Under the pieces are notes generated by a model, which saw only the letters and a list, made by a program, of their open reading frames with translations, did not search any database and was not told the DNA's origin. This document shows positions 1-9,871 of a stretch of DNA of 64,000 nucleotides, in pieces. Source of the DNA: Arion vulgaris. Taxonomy: Eukaryota > Mollusca > Gastropoda > Stylommatophora > Arionidae. The translations under genes were made by a program, and so were the position numbers. Numbering within the stretch: position 1 is the stretch's first letter; every line of letters starts with the position of its first letter. The stretch is taken from assembly GCA_020796225.1 (NCBI GenBank), contig CM036756.1, positions 53,176,363 through 53,240,362 on the forward strand, read 5' to 3'.

Positions 1-186
1 AAAATTATATAACAAAAAACGTTTTTGCATCAACTAAGCTACCTGCCAATTAGTTAAACATGGGTTCGTAACGTCGTGAGATATATAAGACTGCATGCAA
101 AAAATGACTTGTATCCATCAGGTAGATTTCGTACAAATTAAAACTTAGTGTGATCACGAATTTTGGAACGAACTATAGTTCTTTGA
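1..186 (+). repeat. Dispersed repeat, left inverted copy
   Basis: This segment recurs in reverse complement at about 7860-8034, with a second truncated reverse copy at 7731-7860 and a short end fragment at 8520-8546. Shared landmarks include AACGTTTTTGCATCAACTAA near the left edge and TGTGATCACGAATTTTGGAA near the right edge. The window starts inside or at the edge of the repeat, so its true left limit is unknown. It has no coding potential. It may be one end of a large DNA element or simply a dispersed repeat in two orientations. Confidence 0.8.
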
Positions 187-255
187 TCTCACCTAACTAG
201 TTTGAAGGTAACATGTGTTGACGGCTGGATCTGATCAGGAAGCGACAGTTGAATA

Positions 256-986
256 TTAACATGTTGTGAGGGTGGATCTAATCATATTGTGAGAGCTGGA
301 TAAGATCATACGTTGAGAGATGGATAAGATAATACGTTGAGGGATGAATCTAATCATGTTGTGAGAGATCGATAAAATTATACGTTGAGGGATGAATCTA
401 ATCATGTTGTGAGAGATCGATAAGATAATACGTTGAGGGATGAATCTAATCATGTTGTGAGAGATCGATAAGATAATACGTTGAGGGCTGGATCTAACCA
501 TGTTGTGAGAGCTGGATAGATTATACGTTGAGGGATGAATCTAATCATGTTGTGAGAGCTGGATAAGATAATACGTTGAGTGCTGAATCTAATCATGTTG
601 TGAGAGCTGGATAAGATAATACGTTTAGGGATGAATCTAATCATGTTGTGAGAGATCGATAAGATTATACGTTGAGGGCTGAATCTAATCATGTTGTGAG
701 AGATCGATAAAATAATACGTTGAGGGATGAATCTAATCATGTTGTGAGAACTGGATAAGATAATACGTTGAGGGATGAATCTAATCATGTTGTGAGAACT
801 GGATAAGATAATACGTTGAGGGATGAATCTAATCATGTTGTGAGAACTGGATAAGATAATACGTTGAGGGATGAATCTAATCATGTTGTGAGAGCTGGAT
901 AAGATAATACGTTAAGGGATGGATAAAATAATACGTTGAGGAATGAATCTAATCATGTTTTGAGAACTGGATAAGATCATGTGTTG
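256..986. repeat. 48-bp minisatellite (dimer of 24-bp half units)
   Basis: About 15 head-to-tail copies of a 48-bp unit. Each unit holds two related 24-bp halves, one with ATACGTTGAGGGATGAATCT and one with AATCATGTTGTGAGAGCTGG. The edges are degenerate and variant units carry GATCG or CTGG before ATAAGAT. The open frames on the minus strand come from the unit length being a multiple of three. Confidence 0.95.
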
Positions 987-1305
987 ACCAAACTCCTTAA
1001 ATCACTGGATTTATTAGAAATCGATGTTAGTGTTCTCATCCAACAGGCAATCGCCAAATAGACCGAAGAACCTCCCCCTTATCCATCCTTACCCCCTCGA
1101 CAATCAATACTGTTGATCCAATCCTGCCCGTGTTCTCATTGCCGCAAACACCCACATGCACATGACAGTAGGTCCATGTAAGCCTTTGAATGTTGGAAAC
1201 TTCAATAGACGACATTCACTCATACCATGACCTGCTATTTTACAATTACTAAATACAAAAGAGTCAGATACAAAAAGCGGCCAAAGTAAACAGAGTTCAA
1301 GAGAG
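987..1305 (-). pseudogene. LINE RNase H fragment (same family as the insert at 21.55-22.10 kb)
   Basis: On the minus strand this matches the RNase H region of the retroelement nested inside LINE-alpha (21722-22060) over about 310 bases. Shared stretches include TCCTCATCCAACAG-like, ATAGACGACAT and AGAGTCAGATACAA sequence. The RNase H signature seen in the better copy (PGHAGVYGNERAD, carrying the conserved His and Asp) is broken here. No frame is open through it. It sits directly between the 48-bp and 60-bp arrays. It is a dead fragment with no function. Confidence 0.75.
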
Positions 1306-1360
1306 TGATTATTCATAAGAGCTTTACTAGTTAATATCCTATGGCTTCTGAATTTATTAC

Positions 1361-2140
1361 AGAACACTACAATTTCCACAACTTGTAGTTAATAAACTTG
1401 TGTCAAATGTCATGCTAAGTAGAACACTACAATTTCCACAACTCGTAGTTAATAAACTTGTGTCAAATGTCATGCTAAGTAGAACACTACAATTTCCACA
1501 ACTCGTAGTTAATAAACTTGTGTCAAATGTCATGCTAAGTAGAACACTACAATTTCCACAACTCGTAGTTAATAAACTTGTGTCAAATGTCATGCTAAGT
1601 AGAACACTACAATTTCCACAACTCGTAGTTAATAAACTTGTGTCAAATGTCATGCTAAGTAGAACACTACAATTTCTACAACTCGTAGTTAATAAACTTG
1701 TGTCAAATGTTATGCTAAGTAGAACACTACAATTTCCACAACTTGTAGTTAATAAACTTGTGTCAAATGTCATGCTAAGTAGAACACTACAATTTCCACA
1801 ACTTGTAGTTAATAAACTTGTGTCAAATGTCATGCTAAGTAGAACACTACAATTTCCACAACTCGTAGTTAATAAACTTGTGTCAAATGTCATGCTAAGT
1901 AGAACACTACAATTTCCACAACTTGTAGTTAATAAACTTGTATCAAATGTCATGCTAAGTAGAACACTACAATTTCCACAACTTGTAGTTAATAAACTTG
2001 TGTCAAATGTCATGCTAAGTAGAACACTACAATTTCCACAACTTGTAGTTAATAAACTTGTGTCAAATGTCATGCTAAGTAGAACACTACAATTTCCACA
2101 ACTTGTAGTTAATAAACTTGTGTCAAATGTCATGCTAAGT
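1361..2140. repeat. 60-bp minisatellite, 13 copies
   Basis: Exactly 13 contiguous copies of a 60-bp unit beginning AGAACACTACAATTTCCACA and ending CATGCTAAGT. Divergence is very low: mainly CTCGTAG/CTTGTAG alternation and a few single substitutions. Because 60 is divisible by three, both strands read open with a 20-residue period. That is arithmetic, not evidence of a protein. The near identity implies recent expansion or homogenisation. Confidence 0.97.
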
Positions 2141-2300
2141 TTTCATCTTAGCTGTCTTTTATTAGTTTGCTTTGAATTCAGGCATAGACATGGCGACTAA
2201 CTTGACGCCTCTGACTTATTTTTGAGGGAAGGTTTGCTATCCTTATAACTAGTGTCCCTAACTATTCAGGCGAGCCTAACTCTGACGTCAATGGTACTTG

Positions 2301-2556
2301 TTTTCTTCTTTGAAAGCTCCACATTGACCACTTGTTAATCACTATATGTCATTTGTATGTGATCTGAGACTAAGAGCGATTGTACGTTGTTCTAGTTATG
2401 TGCCTACAAGTAGGCCAGCACATTCGATTTCTGCGATGCTTTTTATTTACTAGGGTAACTTCCTGGCTCCTACATCAGCCGCCTCTTACGACATGCCTTG
2501 TAGGTCGCAGTGTTACTACTCTTTGCTTCTCTTGCTGGCCCTAGCACTACAGAGGC
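2301..2556 (-). mobile_element. SINE-A copy
   Basis: A copy of the roughly 255-bp dispersed repeat, minus orientation. The (TTC)-rich tail is at the left (TTTTCTTCTTTGAA), then TGTGATCTGAGACTAAGAGC, CTACAAGTAGGCCAGCACAT, TTTTATTTACTAGGGTA and GCCTCTTACGACATGCCTTG. The flanks CAATGGTACTTG (2289-2300) and CAATGTGACTTG (near 2555) may be a decayed target-site duplication. I see no clear box A/B promoter in this family, so its Pol III ancestry is unproven. Confidence 0.8.
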
Positions 2557-2613
2557 CAATGTGACTTGTAATTTACATTCTCAAATAAAGGATAAGGGTT
2601 TCTTATAGTTCAA

Positions 2614-2712
2614 CCGTGTAACGTGTAACGTGTACCGTGTAACGTGTACCGTGTATCGTGTAACGTGTAACGTGTAACGTGTATCGTGTAACGTGTAACG
2701 TGTACCGTGTAA
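2614..2712. repeat. 7-bp repeat CGTGTAA
   Basis: Fourteen contiguous heptamers, CGTGTAA with CGTGTAC and CGTGTAT variants. A short simple array just 3' of SINE-A. Confidence 0.95.
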
Positions 2713-2889
2713 ACAGTGAATTGTTTTGACCAAGCTGACCTCGAACCACGGAATTTCCACGGCCCGTTGTCAATAGCGCAGCTTGTTATACATTTAACTA
2801 TAGGTGACCCTCCTCACACTAAACGTGTGTGTGCACAATTTATTTTAATTAAAAGTTTAGTTATGATTAGGTTTTCATCAGTCATTATT
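2713..2889. other. Unassigned spacer
   Basis: Non-repetitive sequence with a 61-residue open frame on the plus strand that I do not recognise and do not support as a gene. It ends where the 38-bp array starts. Confidence 0.4.
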
Positions 2890-3178
2890 TGCTCAAATTA
2901 ATCATGTTTGATACAATGTACAATATATGCTCAAATTAATCATGTTTGATACAATGTACAATATATGCTCAAATTAATCATGTTTGATACAATGTACAAT
3001 ATTTGCTCAAATTAATCATGTTTGATACAATGTACAATATATGCTCAAATTAATCATGTTTGATACAATGTACAATATTTGCTCAAATTAATCATGTTTG
3101 ATACAATGTACAATATATGCTCAAATTAATCATGTTTGATACAATGTACAATATTTGCTCAAATTAATCATGTACAAT
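2890..3178. repeat. 38-bp minisatellite
   Basis: About 7.5 copies of a 38-bp unit containing TGCTCAAATTAATCATGTTT and GATACAATGTACAATAT. Units alternate between ATATAT and ATATTT at their junctions, suggesting a 76-bp higher-order dimer in part of the array. The last copy is truncated and runs into a perfect hairpin. Confidence 0.95.
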
Positions 3179-3210
3179 AATAATACTAATTAATTTAGTA
3201 TTATTATTGT
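3174..3210. other. Perfect 16-bp inverted repeat (hairpin)
   Basis: The left arm ACAATAATAATACTAA (3174-3189) and right arm TTAGTATTATTATTGT (3195-3210) are exact reverse complements around the loop TTAAT. It is very AT-rich and could extrude as a cruciform. It sits at the boundary of the 38-bp array. No terminator-like T-run follows it. Confidence 0.9.
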
Positions 3211-3282
3211 AATCGCCACACGTCGTTCGCACCTCCACAACCATCATCCAGATGCACGTCAGTTAGATATATATATTTTGTG

Positions 3283-3475
3283 TCCAATCCAGCACTTGAG
3301 CTTTCAGCTCTTCAGCTCGGTGCCATGGACATCTTAACCCTTCGGTTTGGTGCCACGAACACCGTAAATCTGGAGAAACTATGGCTTTTCTGCCAGCCCG
3401 GGGAATTGAACCGCACTCACAGTGGGCTTGTCACCCGTCGTCCAACGCGCTACAAACACGCTGGGCAGGCGGGTC
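3283..3475 (-). mobile_element. SINE-D copy with tRNA-like head
   Basis: On the minus strand the 5' end reads like a tRNA. A box-A-like TAGCGCGTTGG is at 3442-3452 and a box-B-like GGTTCAATTCC at 3402-3412, about 30 bases apart, as in tRNA-derived SINEs. The body carries GGTGTTCGTGGCACC and GATGTCCATGGCACCGAGC. A second copy lies at 53885-54085 in the opposite orientation. It is a retroposon, not a functional tRNA: there is no convincing acceptor stem. Confidence 0.8.
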
Positions 3476-3627
3476 GTCAATAATATAACAACATTTGACA
3501 GCATAACTCTAGAGGATCAGGTTATTTGAGCTACTCGTAGATGATATCTTGTGTTGACGTCAAGTTGGATTCTACACGATGGGTTTGGATTCTCAACTAG
3601 GGGTTATTCTTTATTGTTGTTTAAAGC

Positions 3628-6134
3628 ATCGCGTGGTTAGGGATAGATAGGATCGCTTGGTTAGGGATAGAGAGGATCGCTTGGTTAGGGATAGATAGGA
3701 TCGCGTGGTTAGGGATAGATAGGATCGCGTGGTTAGGGATAGATAGGATCGCGTGGTTAGGGATAGAGAGGATCGCTTGGTTAGGGATAGATAGGATCGC
3801 GTGGTTAGGGATAGATAGGATCGCGTGGTTAGGGATAGATAGGATCGCTTGGTTAGGGATAGATAGGATCGCGTGGTTAGGGATAGAGAGGATCGCGTGG
3901 TTAGGGATAGAAAGGATCGCGTGGTTAGGGATAGATAGGATCGCTTGGTTAGGGATAGATAGGATCGCGTGGTTAGGGATAGAGAGGATCGCGTGGTTAG
4001 GGATAGATAGGATCGCTTGGTTAGGGATAGATAGGATCGCTTGGTTAGGGATAGATAGGATCGCTTGGTTAGGGATAGATAGGATCGCGTGGTTATGGAT
4101 AGAGAGGATCGCGTGGTTAGGGATAGAGAGGATCGCGTGGTTAGGAATAGATAGGATCGCTGGTTAGGGATAGAGAGGATCGCGTGGTTAGGGATAGATA
4201 GGATCGCTTGGTTAGGGATAGATAGGATCGCGTGGTTATGGATAGAGAGGATCGCGTGGTTAGGGATAGATAGGATCGCGTGGTTAGGGATAGATAGGAT
4301 CGCTTGGTTAGGGATAGATAGGATCGCGTGGTTAGGGATAGAGAGGATCGCTGGGTTAGGGATAGATAGGATCGCTTGGTTAGGGATAGATAGGATCGCT
4401 TGGTTAGGGATAGATAGGATCGCTTGGTTAGGGATAGAGAGGATCGCTTGGTTAGGGATAGAGAGGATCGCGTGGTTAGGGATAGATAGGATCGCGTGGT
4501 TAGGGATAGAGAGGATCGCGTGGTTAGGGATAGATAGGATCGCGTGGTTAGGGATGAGAGGTTCGCGTGGTTAGGGATAGATAGGATCGCGTGGTTAGGG
4601 ATAGAGAGGTTCGCGTGGTTAGGGATAGATAGGATCGCGTGGTTAGGGATAGAGAGGTTCGCGTGGTTAGGGATAGAGAGGATCGCGTGGTTAGGGATAG
4701 AGAGGTTCGCGTGGTTAGGGATAGATAGGATCGCGTGGTTAGGGATAGAGAGGTTCGCGTGGTTAGGGATAGAGAGGATCGCGTGGTTAGGGATAGATAG
4801 GATCGCGTGGTTAGGGATAGAGAGGATCGCTTGGTTAGGGATAGAGAGGATCGCGTGGTTAGGGATAGAGAGGTTCGCGTGGTTAGGGATAGATAGGATC
4901 GCGTGGTTAGGGATAGATAGGATCGCGTGGTTAGGGATAGAGAGGATCGCGTGGTTAGGGATAGAGAGGATCGCGTGGTTAGGGATAGAGAGGTTCGCGT
5001 GGTTAGGGATAGAGAGGATCGCGTGGTTAGGGATAGAGAGGATCGCGTGGTTAGGGATAGATAGGATCGCTTGGTTAGGGATAGATAGGATCGCGTGGTT
5101 AGGGATAGAGAGGATCGCGTGGTTAGGGATAGATAGGATCGCGTGGTTAGGGATAGATAGGATCGCGTGGTTAGGGATAGAGAGGATCGCGTGGTTAGGG
5201 ATAGATAGGATCGCTTGGTTATGGATAGAGAGGATCGCGTGGTTAGGGATAGAGAGGATCGCGTGGTTAGGGATAGATAGGATCGCGTGGTTAGGGATAG
5301 ATAGGATCGCGTGGTTAGGGATAGATAGGATCGCGTGGTTAGGGATAGAGAGGATCGCGTGGTTAGGGATAGATAGGATCGCTTGGTTATGGATAGAGAG
5401 GATCGCGTGGTTAGGGATAGATAGGATCGCGTGGTTAGGGATAGATAGGATCGCGTGGTTAGGGATAGATAGGATCGCGTGGTTAGGGATAGATAGGATC
5501 GCGTGGTTAGGGATAGATAGGATCGCGTGGTTAGGGATAGAGAGGTTCGCGTGGTTAGGGATAGATAGGATCGCGTGGTTAGGGATAGATAGGATCGCGT
5601 GGTTAGGGATAGAGAGGATCGCGTGGTTAGGGATAGATAGGATCGCGTGGTTATGGATAGAGAGGATCGCGTGGTTAGGGATAGAGAGGATCGCGTGGTT
5701 AGGGATAGATAGGATCGCGTGGTTAGGGATAGATAGGATCGCGTGGTTAGGGATAGAGAGGATCGCGTGGTTAGGGATAGATAGGATCGCTTGGTTAGGG
5801 ATAGATAGGATCGCGTGGTTAGGGATAGATAGGATCGCGTGGTTAGGGATAGATAGGATCGCGTGGTTAGGGATAGAGAGGATCGCGTGGTTAGGGATAG
5901 AGAGGATCGCGTGGTTAGGGATAGAGAGGATCGCGTGGTTAGGGATAGATAGGATCGCGTGGTTAGGGATAGAGAGGATCGCGTGGTTAGGGATAGAGAG
6001 GATCGCGTGGTTAGGGATAGATAGGATCGCGTGGTTAGGGATAGATAGGATCGCTTGGTTAGAGATGGATAGGATCGCGTGCTTAGGGATGGATAGGATC
6101 GCGTGGTTAGGGATAGATAGGATCGCTTGGTTAG
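3628..6134. repeat. 24-bp minisatellite, about 104 copies
   Basis: A 2.5-kb array of GGTTAGGGATAGATAGGATC plus GCGT. Variants mix freely: GATAGATAGG or GATAGAGAGG, GGATCGC or GGTTCGC, CGCGT or CGCTT, and TTATGG for TTAGGG. GGTTCGC variants are concentrated between about 4555 and 4890. A one-base deletion near 4160 and an irregular unit near 4550 break the reading frame. From 4544 rightward the plus strand reads open for some 590 codons with an 8-residue period (AWLGIDRI-like). Each unit contains one TTAGGG, which is not telomeric tandem TTAGGG. I see no start context, splice signal or non-repeat domain to support translation. Confidence 0.97.
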
Positions 6135-6260
6135 AGCTATTGTTGAGTGTTGGATGTAATCATCTGGAGAAGATGGCCTTAGATAGGCGGGTCTTGGAAG
6201 ACCTTGGTTGCGGACCTATGTCTCCCTGGGGGCCAAGGGAAGAAGAAGAAGAAGGATGGC
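6135..6260 (+). pseudogene. Possible LINE 3' end with (GAA)n tail
   Basis: The plus strand holds sequence resembling the extreme C terminus of many LINE ORF2 proteins (MALDRRVLEDLG in one frame, DLC-like in another). It is followed by AGAAGAAGAAGAAGG, like a LINE or SINE tail. Frames are shifted and the match is short. It abuts the 24-bp array, whose open frame runs into it by chance. Confidence 0.4.
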
Positions 6261-6261
6261 A

Positions 6262-6366
6262 AATTGCTTTCATCAAGTGTGGAACGTCTAGTGTGAGATT
6301 AAAATCACAACCCTCTTTTGTCCGAGTCAGTAGTCGAACTCTTTATCATTAAGCTAATGCGTCCCT
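6262..6366 (-). mobile_element. tRNA-like SINE head fragment
   Basis: The minus strand starts GGGACGCATTAGCTTAATG with a box-A-like TAGCTTAATG (near 6348-6357). AGGGTTGTGATTTTAATCTC lies about 45 bases downstream as a decayed box B. The layout fits the head of a tRNA-derived SINE that has lost its body. No second copy is seen in this window. Confidence 0.45.
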
Positions 6367-6945
6367 CATTTATACATACATATATCAATATATATAAGTA
6401 TATATATATATATGTTATAGGTTTACTTAGTGGTGGGTGGTAATTGGTGATTATGGTGAAGTTTGTGCTCTTTGGTACGTTGCGAGCGGAACTGTTAATC
6501 TGTACGAAGAACTGAGAGAGTTAGGATATCCAAAGTTGATTATCGTTGGTCAACTGAAGGTATGAGATTCTCTGTTAACCGGGCTCTTGCTACGGTCAAG
6601 TCATGACGCTGGAGGTGCATGGTGATTTACGTCAGGATGGCAGAGTTTCGCGTAGAGGAGCTCACCAGCTGACTTGATCGCACGTGTCTATGTGCAGGTA
6701 GCAAAGTACAACGATATACCAGTTGCCTGGCAACGAGTGTCCTAGTAGAACTTTTGTTGTTAGGAGATGATATCTTGGTTATTTAGTATACTGTCGGTCA
6801 GATGTTTTAAGTTAATGATTCTCGTAGAACACCAGTCAACGAAAGTATTGCAAGATTAGTTTAAGTATTACGTCATTAGATTATAAAGTTCTAACCGTAT
6901 TAGAGGTGAATCTTGTAATGGAGAAATCATTTACCATAACAACTC
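6367..6945. other. Unassigned, with (TA)-rich microsatellite
   Basis: Positions 6371-6416 are TATA/CATA microsatellite. The remainder shows no recognisable coding sequence, array or repeat shared with the rest of the window. Confidence 0.5.
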
Positions 6946-7262
6946 ATAGTATCGTACATAGCATTCGTTCTTCATCTTCACCTTTCAACTTTTCCTTTCT
7001 CCTGTCATCCCTTTCAATTCTGTCCATGTTGTTATCCATGGATTTTATTCAATCTTTTCCGTGTTCCTATCCTTTAAATATCAGCTTCCAGCTCCCTTCT
7101 CCAGTTATATATATGCCTTCCCCTACTCCTATTTTTCTACGGGGTCTAAAACAGTCACTGTCTTGCAATGCTTCTGGTCGGTCTTCTTAATGTGTGTTCT
7201 ATCCATCGACAGTGTCTCTTCCTGAGTTCTTTCTCCACGGGTATCTGCTTAGTTCTTAGGTA
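6946..7262 (-). pseudogene. LINE ORF2 C-terminal remnant
   Basis: The minus strand encodes a decayed LINE ORF2 tail: TKQIPVEKELRKRHCRWIEH then TLRRPTRSIARQ. This matches the common pattern of basic residues, W-I/G-H-T-L-R and a later GR/KRGRP segment; the latter is frame-broken downstream near 7080-7150. Several stops interrupt it. The SINE-B tail begins directly at its upstream side (7270). It is non-functional. Confidence 0.65.
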
Positions 7263-7269
7263 TTCTTTA

Positions 7270-7277
7270 CTTAGTTC

Positions 7278-7323
<46 letters not shown>

Positions 7324-7722
7324 AGGACCATTATTATTGCGTTTGGGTGAATAACCATGTGTGCTCCGATATCTTTCGTACACAGAAGATCTCAGCAGCA
7401 CACGAACTCCGTAGCACAAGCAAGGGTTCTCGGTGTAATTTTGAAAATGGTGAGAGGTTTGTTGGTATTTTATATTAATCATTTGTATGAATTTTATCCG
7501 GGCAGCGGTATCGATTTAAAAACTGATACAAGTTCTTTTACGGGACTAACTTGGACTAACATGACCTTCATTATATCATCCGTTTCCGTTAGGATAAGAA
7601 ACTCAATCTGACTTATCAGGGATCACTTTAACAATATCCCCATCACTCTATTCAGGAAACGAGCAGTGTAACTTTGGAACTAGAGGTAAACGTCTTACCT
7701 CTGCGCCACAGAGACTCTCTAA
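7270..7722 (-). mobile_element. SINE-B copy, near full length
   Basis: The 5' end lies at about 7722 on the minus strand. A perfect box-A-like TGGCGCAGAGG occupies 7698-7708; box B is decayed. The body matches the 42012-42462 copy in order, including TTCTTTTACG- and CTCCGTTAGGA-type stretches. The 3' end carries TACGGAGTTCGTGTGCTGCT-like sequence, CACACATGGTTATTCACC and a (TCAA)n tail at 7276-7320. The tRNA-derived origin is inferred from box A and position. Open frames encoding Ile-Asn-Gln-Ser runs come from the tail. Confidence 0.75.
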
Positions 7723-7730
7723 CTATTAAG

Positions 7731-8034
7731 TTCGTTATAAAATTCGTGATCACACTAAGGTTTCATTTATACGAAATCTATCTGATGGATACAAGTCATT
7801 TTTTGCATGCAGTCTTATATAACCTCACGACCTTACGAATTCATGTTTAACTAATTGATATAGTTCGTTACAAAATTCGTGATCACACTAAGGTTTCATT
7901 TATACGAAATCTATCTGATGGATACAGTAAATTTTTGCATGCAGTTTGATATATCTCAAGACGTTACGAACCCATGTTTAACTAATTGGTAGGTAGCTTA
8001 GTTGATGCAAAAAACGTTTTTGTTATATAATTTT
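7731..8034 (-). repeat. Dispersed repeat, right inverted copy plus truncated tandem copy
   Basis: Positions 7860-8034 are the reverse complement of 1-186 with scattered substitutions. Positions 7731-7860 repeat most of the same unit again in the same orientation, ending early at TTAACTAATTGATA. Landmarks are TTCGTGATCACACTAAGGTT and TACGAAATCTATCTGATGGA, each present twice. This gives a long imperfect inverted repeat around the 0.2-7.7 kb interval. Confidence 0.85.
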
Positions 8035-8519
8035 GCATAAGCACAACAAAAGGATCATCAAAGTTTAGAACTTACAGTAATACACAAAATGGTGGTGAAT
8101 GATTGCAAAGGCGTATTCCTATTACATATTATAAAAGAAAGGTCACATAGTGAAGAAATGATACCTTCCACTTCTATAAATGAAAGTAAATGTTGCGTAC
8201 ATACGCCAATGACAGTCGGTATGAAACATTGTGAACTGATTAATTCCACGGGATTCCCGATTTTGACGTGCATTGAATTGCGTTTGGAACACGGAAATGC
8301 TTAGTTAGAGACAAACTTGACAATCGTACTGTAAAATTTCGATGAGTGTACCAGATCAACATCGAGGTAAAATTAGTAATAACATATAATAAAATTCTTA
8401 CAGAACTAAAGGTTTGGGTGGGCAAAAATACTTTTGGAACATCGTCACTGTTACCTATATAAAAATGCAAAAATCAAGAATTTCTGTCAAGTGGATGATT
8501 TTATATCGGTCGGTAAAGA
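8035..8519. other. Unassigned unique sequence
   Basis: Antiparallel open frames of about 70-76 codons exist on both strands but show no domain, signal peptide or similarity I recognise. I do not call a gene. Confidence 0.4.
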
Positions 8520-8728
8520 TGATCACGAATTTTGGAACGAACTATACTTAGTTGTATTCTATAGTATTTGAGCCGATGTAACAGCATCACCCACACAAGT
8601 ATCAAACATGCAGAGATCATATTGTAAGCGCCTTACCTCTACGTCACAGACACTCCCTAACTACTTAGTTGTATTCTATAGTATTTGAGCCGATGTAACA
8701 ACATCACCCACACACGTATCAAATAAGC
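8520..8728. repeat. Repeat end fragment plus 115-bp direct duplication
   Basis: Positions 8520-8546 repeat the right end of the 1-186 element (GATCACGAATTTTGGAACGA). Then TTAGTTGTATTCTATAGTAT through the CACCCACACA stretch occurs twice, about 115 bases apart. The spacer near 8629-8660 resembles a tRNA-like SINE head on the minus strand (TGACGTAGAGG, a variant of the SINE-B box A). Confidence 0.7.
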
Positions 8729-8739
8729 AAAGATAATAT

Positions 8740-9123
8740 TAATTAATTAATAATTCCTCTCGTACCGTTATACGTTACATAGGGCCTGCAAGTAATTTCT
8801 CCATACCGCTCTATCCTGAGCAACTCGCTCAATCTCCTCCATGGAACTGAGACCGATATTTCCTGCCTCTCTCAGCAAAGTTCGCTTCAGGTTCTCCTTA
8901 GGTCGACCTCTCTTTCTTGAACCCTTTGCATCCCACTTCAATGCCTGCTTTGATATTCGTTGATCATTTCTCCTCAAGGTGTGTCCAACATATCTCCATC
9001 TTCTCTTTCTTATAACAGTTGTCACTAGTGGTTGACCAGACATGTCTCTAATTTCATCACTTCTCCTGAATTCGTTCCATTTTATATTCATTATTTTTCG
9101 CAGACATCTATTTTCAAATGCAT
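8740..9123 (-). mobile_element. LINE-delta short element with 11-bp TSD
   Basis: The minus strand encodes the C terminus of a LINE ORF2: RKRRWRYVGHTLRRNDQRIS, then KGSRKRGRPKENLKRTLLRE and AQDRAVWRNYLQALCNV. This is the conserved basic, GRPK and W-rich tail seen in many RTE/CR1-like proteins. It opens at MNIKWNEF and is intact for 107 codons but lacks RT and endonuclease. The flanks AAAGATAATAT at 8729-8739 and 9124-9134 are an exact target-site duplication. The 3' end is an ATTA-rich tail. A second copy at 27940-28292 starts at the same 5' base context. Confidence 0.85.
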
Positions 9124-9239
9124 AAAGATAATATACATACTTGTAATATCTTCTTCTCCTTTTTTTCTATTACCCTTAGACTGATGTACCAAATTTCTCC
9201 CTAAATCTCATTCATGTGGAAATCTGATTCATGCAACCT

Positions 9240-9395
9240 TAGCATTGGTGTGTTTTAAGTCACATCTTCAGCACCATTTGGAGCTCTGGTGTTTATCCTT
9301 CAGTGATGTGTTCGGTTTCAGCCAGCGTTGACTGGGTTCGCTTTCCGTCAGCCTTTGGCTGTCCCCAGTCGACCTGCAAGGCAGCAGGTCACTTG
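9240..9395. repeat. Dispersed repeat G
   Basis: Shares CTTCAGCACC, TTATCCTTC(A/G)GTG(A/G)(T/G)GTGTTCG, TTTCAGCCAGC and GTCCCCAG(T/C) blocks with 49940-50120. Unclassified; no coding potential is visible. Confidence 0.6.
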
Positions 9396-9615
9396 TAATA
9401 CCATATTTAAATGTTTATTTTTGTTTAAAATGTGTAAAATATTGAGACGAGTAATATTAAACATCTAATAATTGTAACAAAATTGCCTTGTTCAGGTTTA
9501 CTCAAATATTGTTATGTACTCATAGTTCATTCATTAGCAAGTTCTCACGTTACCTACGACAACATCCAGCATGAATGAATGTTATATTAACAGTAGCTTT
9601 TCGTGTTAGATCAAG
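9396..9615. other. Unassigned AT-rich spacer
   Basis: No repeat, coding or RNA signal recognised. Confidence 0.4.
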
Positions 9616-9619
9616 TTTA

Positions 9620-9812
9620 ACCTTTGCAGTGAAAGGGCTTACAGCCGAAGAGTTAACTTCAATGTACCAGGTTTAGCACCCCATGTGGCTGGATCTCTCG
9701 CCGCAGGAAATAGCACGCCACATGTCGAGTTTATTTCACAAAGCACGAACTTCGCAGCTCCGGTAACAATCCTAGAGTTTTTCGGAAAAATTGTGCACCG
9801 TCGACGGCTATG
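9620..9812 (-). mobile_element. SINE-C copy lacking its tRNA head
   Basis: Matches the body of SINE-C at 31605-31853: GAAGAGTT(A/G)ACTTCA, ACCCCAT(G/A), then CGCAG, GCACG/ACCACATG and CACGAACT(T/C)CG(C/T)AGCTCC, CAATCCTAG. The tRNA-like head expected at the right end has been lost. The sequence runs directly toward the 34-bp array. Confidence 0.65.
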
Positions 9813-9871
9813 TAGTAACAATAATTTTGGAACGGGGTTGGAAAAATGCTCGGTTTTTCCCCATCGTCGTC

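Noticed and set aside
1361..2140. Possible CRISPR-like array
   Set aside because: Units are contiguous with no unique spacers between repeats, as in all arrays here. No cas genes, and the genome is clearly animal-like.
3628..6134. Telomere-like repeat because each unit contains TTAGGG
   Set aside because: Only one TTAGGG per 24 bp, never in tandem; not a telomeric or interstitial telomeric tract.
4544..6352. 602-codon open frame with AWLGIDRI-type repeats
   Set aside because: It lies wholly on the 24-bp minisatellite plus a chance run-out. The unit is 8 codons, so openness is arithmetic. There is no signal peptide, domain or promoter.
8058..8470. Antiparallel 71-76 codon frames
   Set aside because: Overlapping frames on both strands with no recognisable product; most likely chance.
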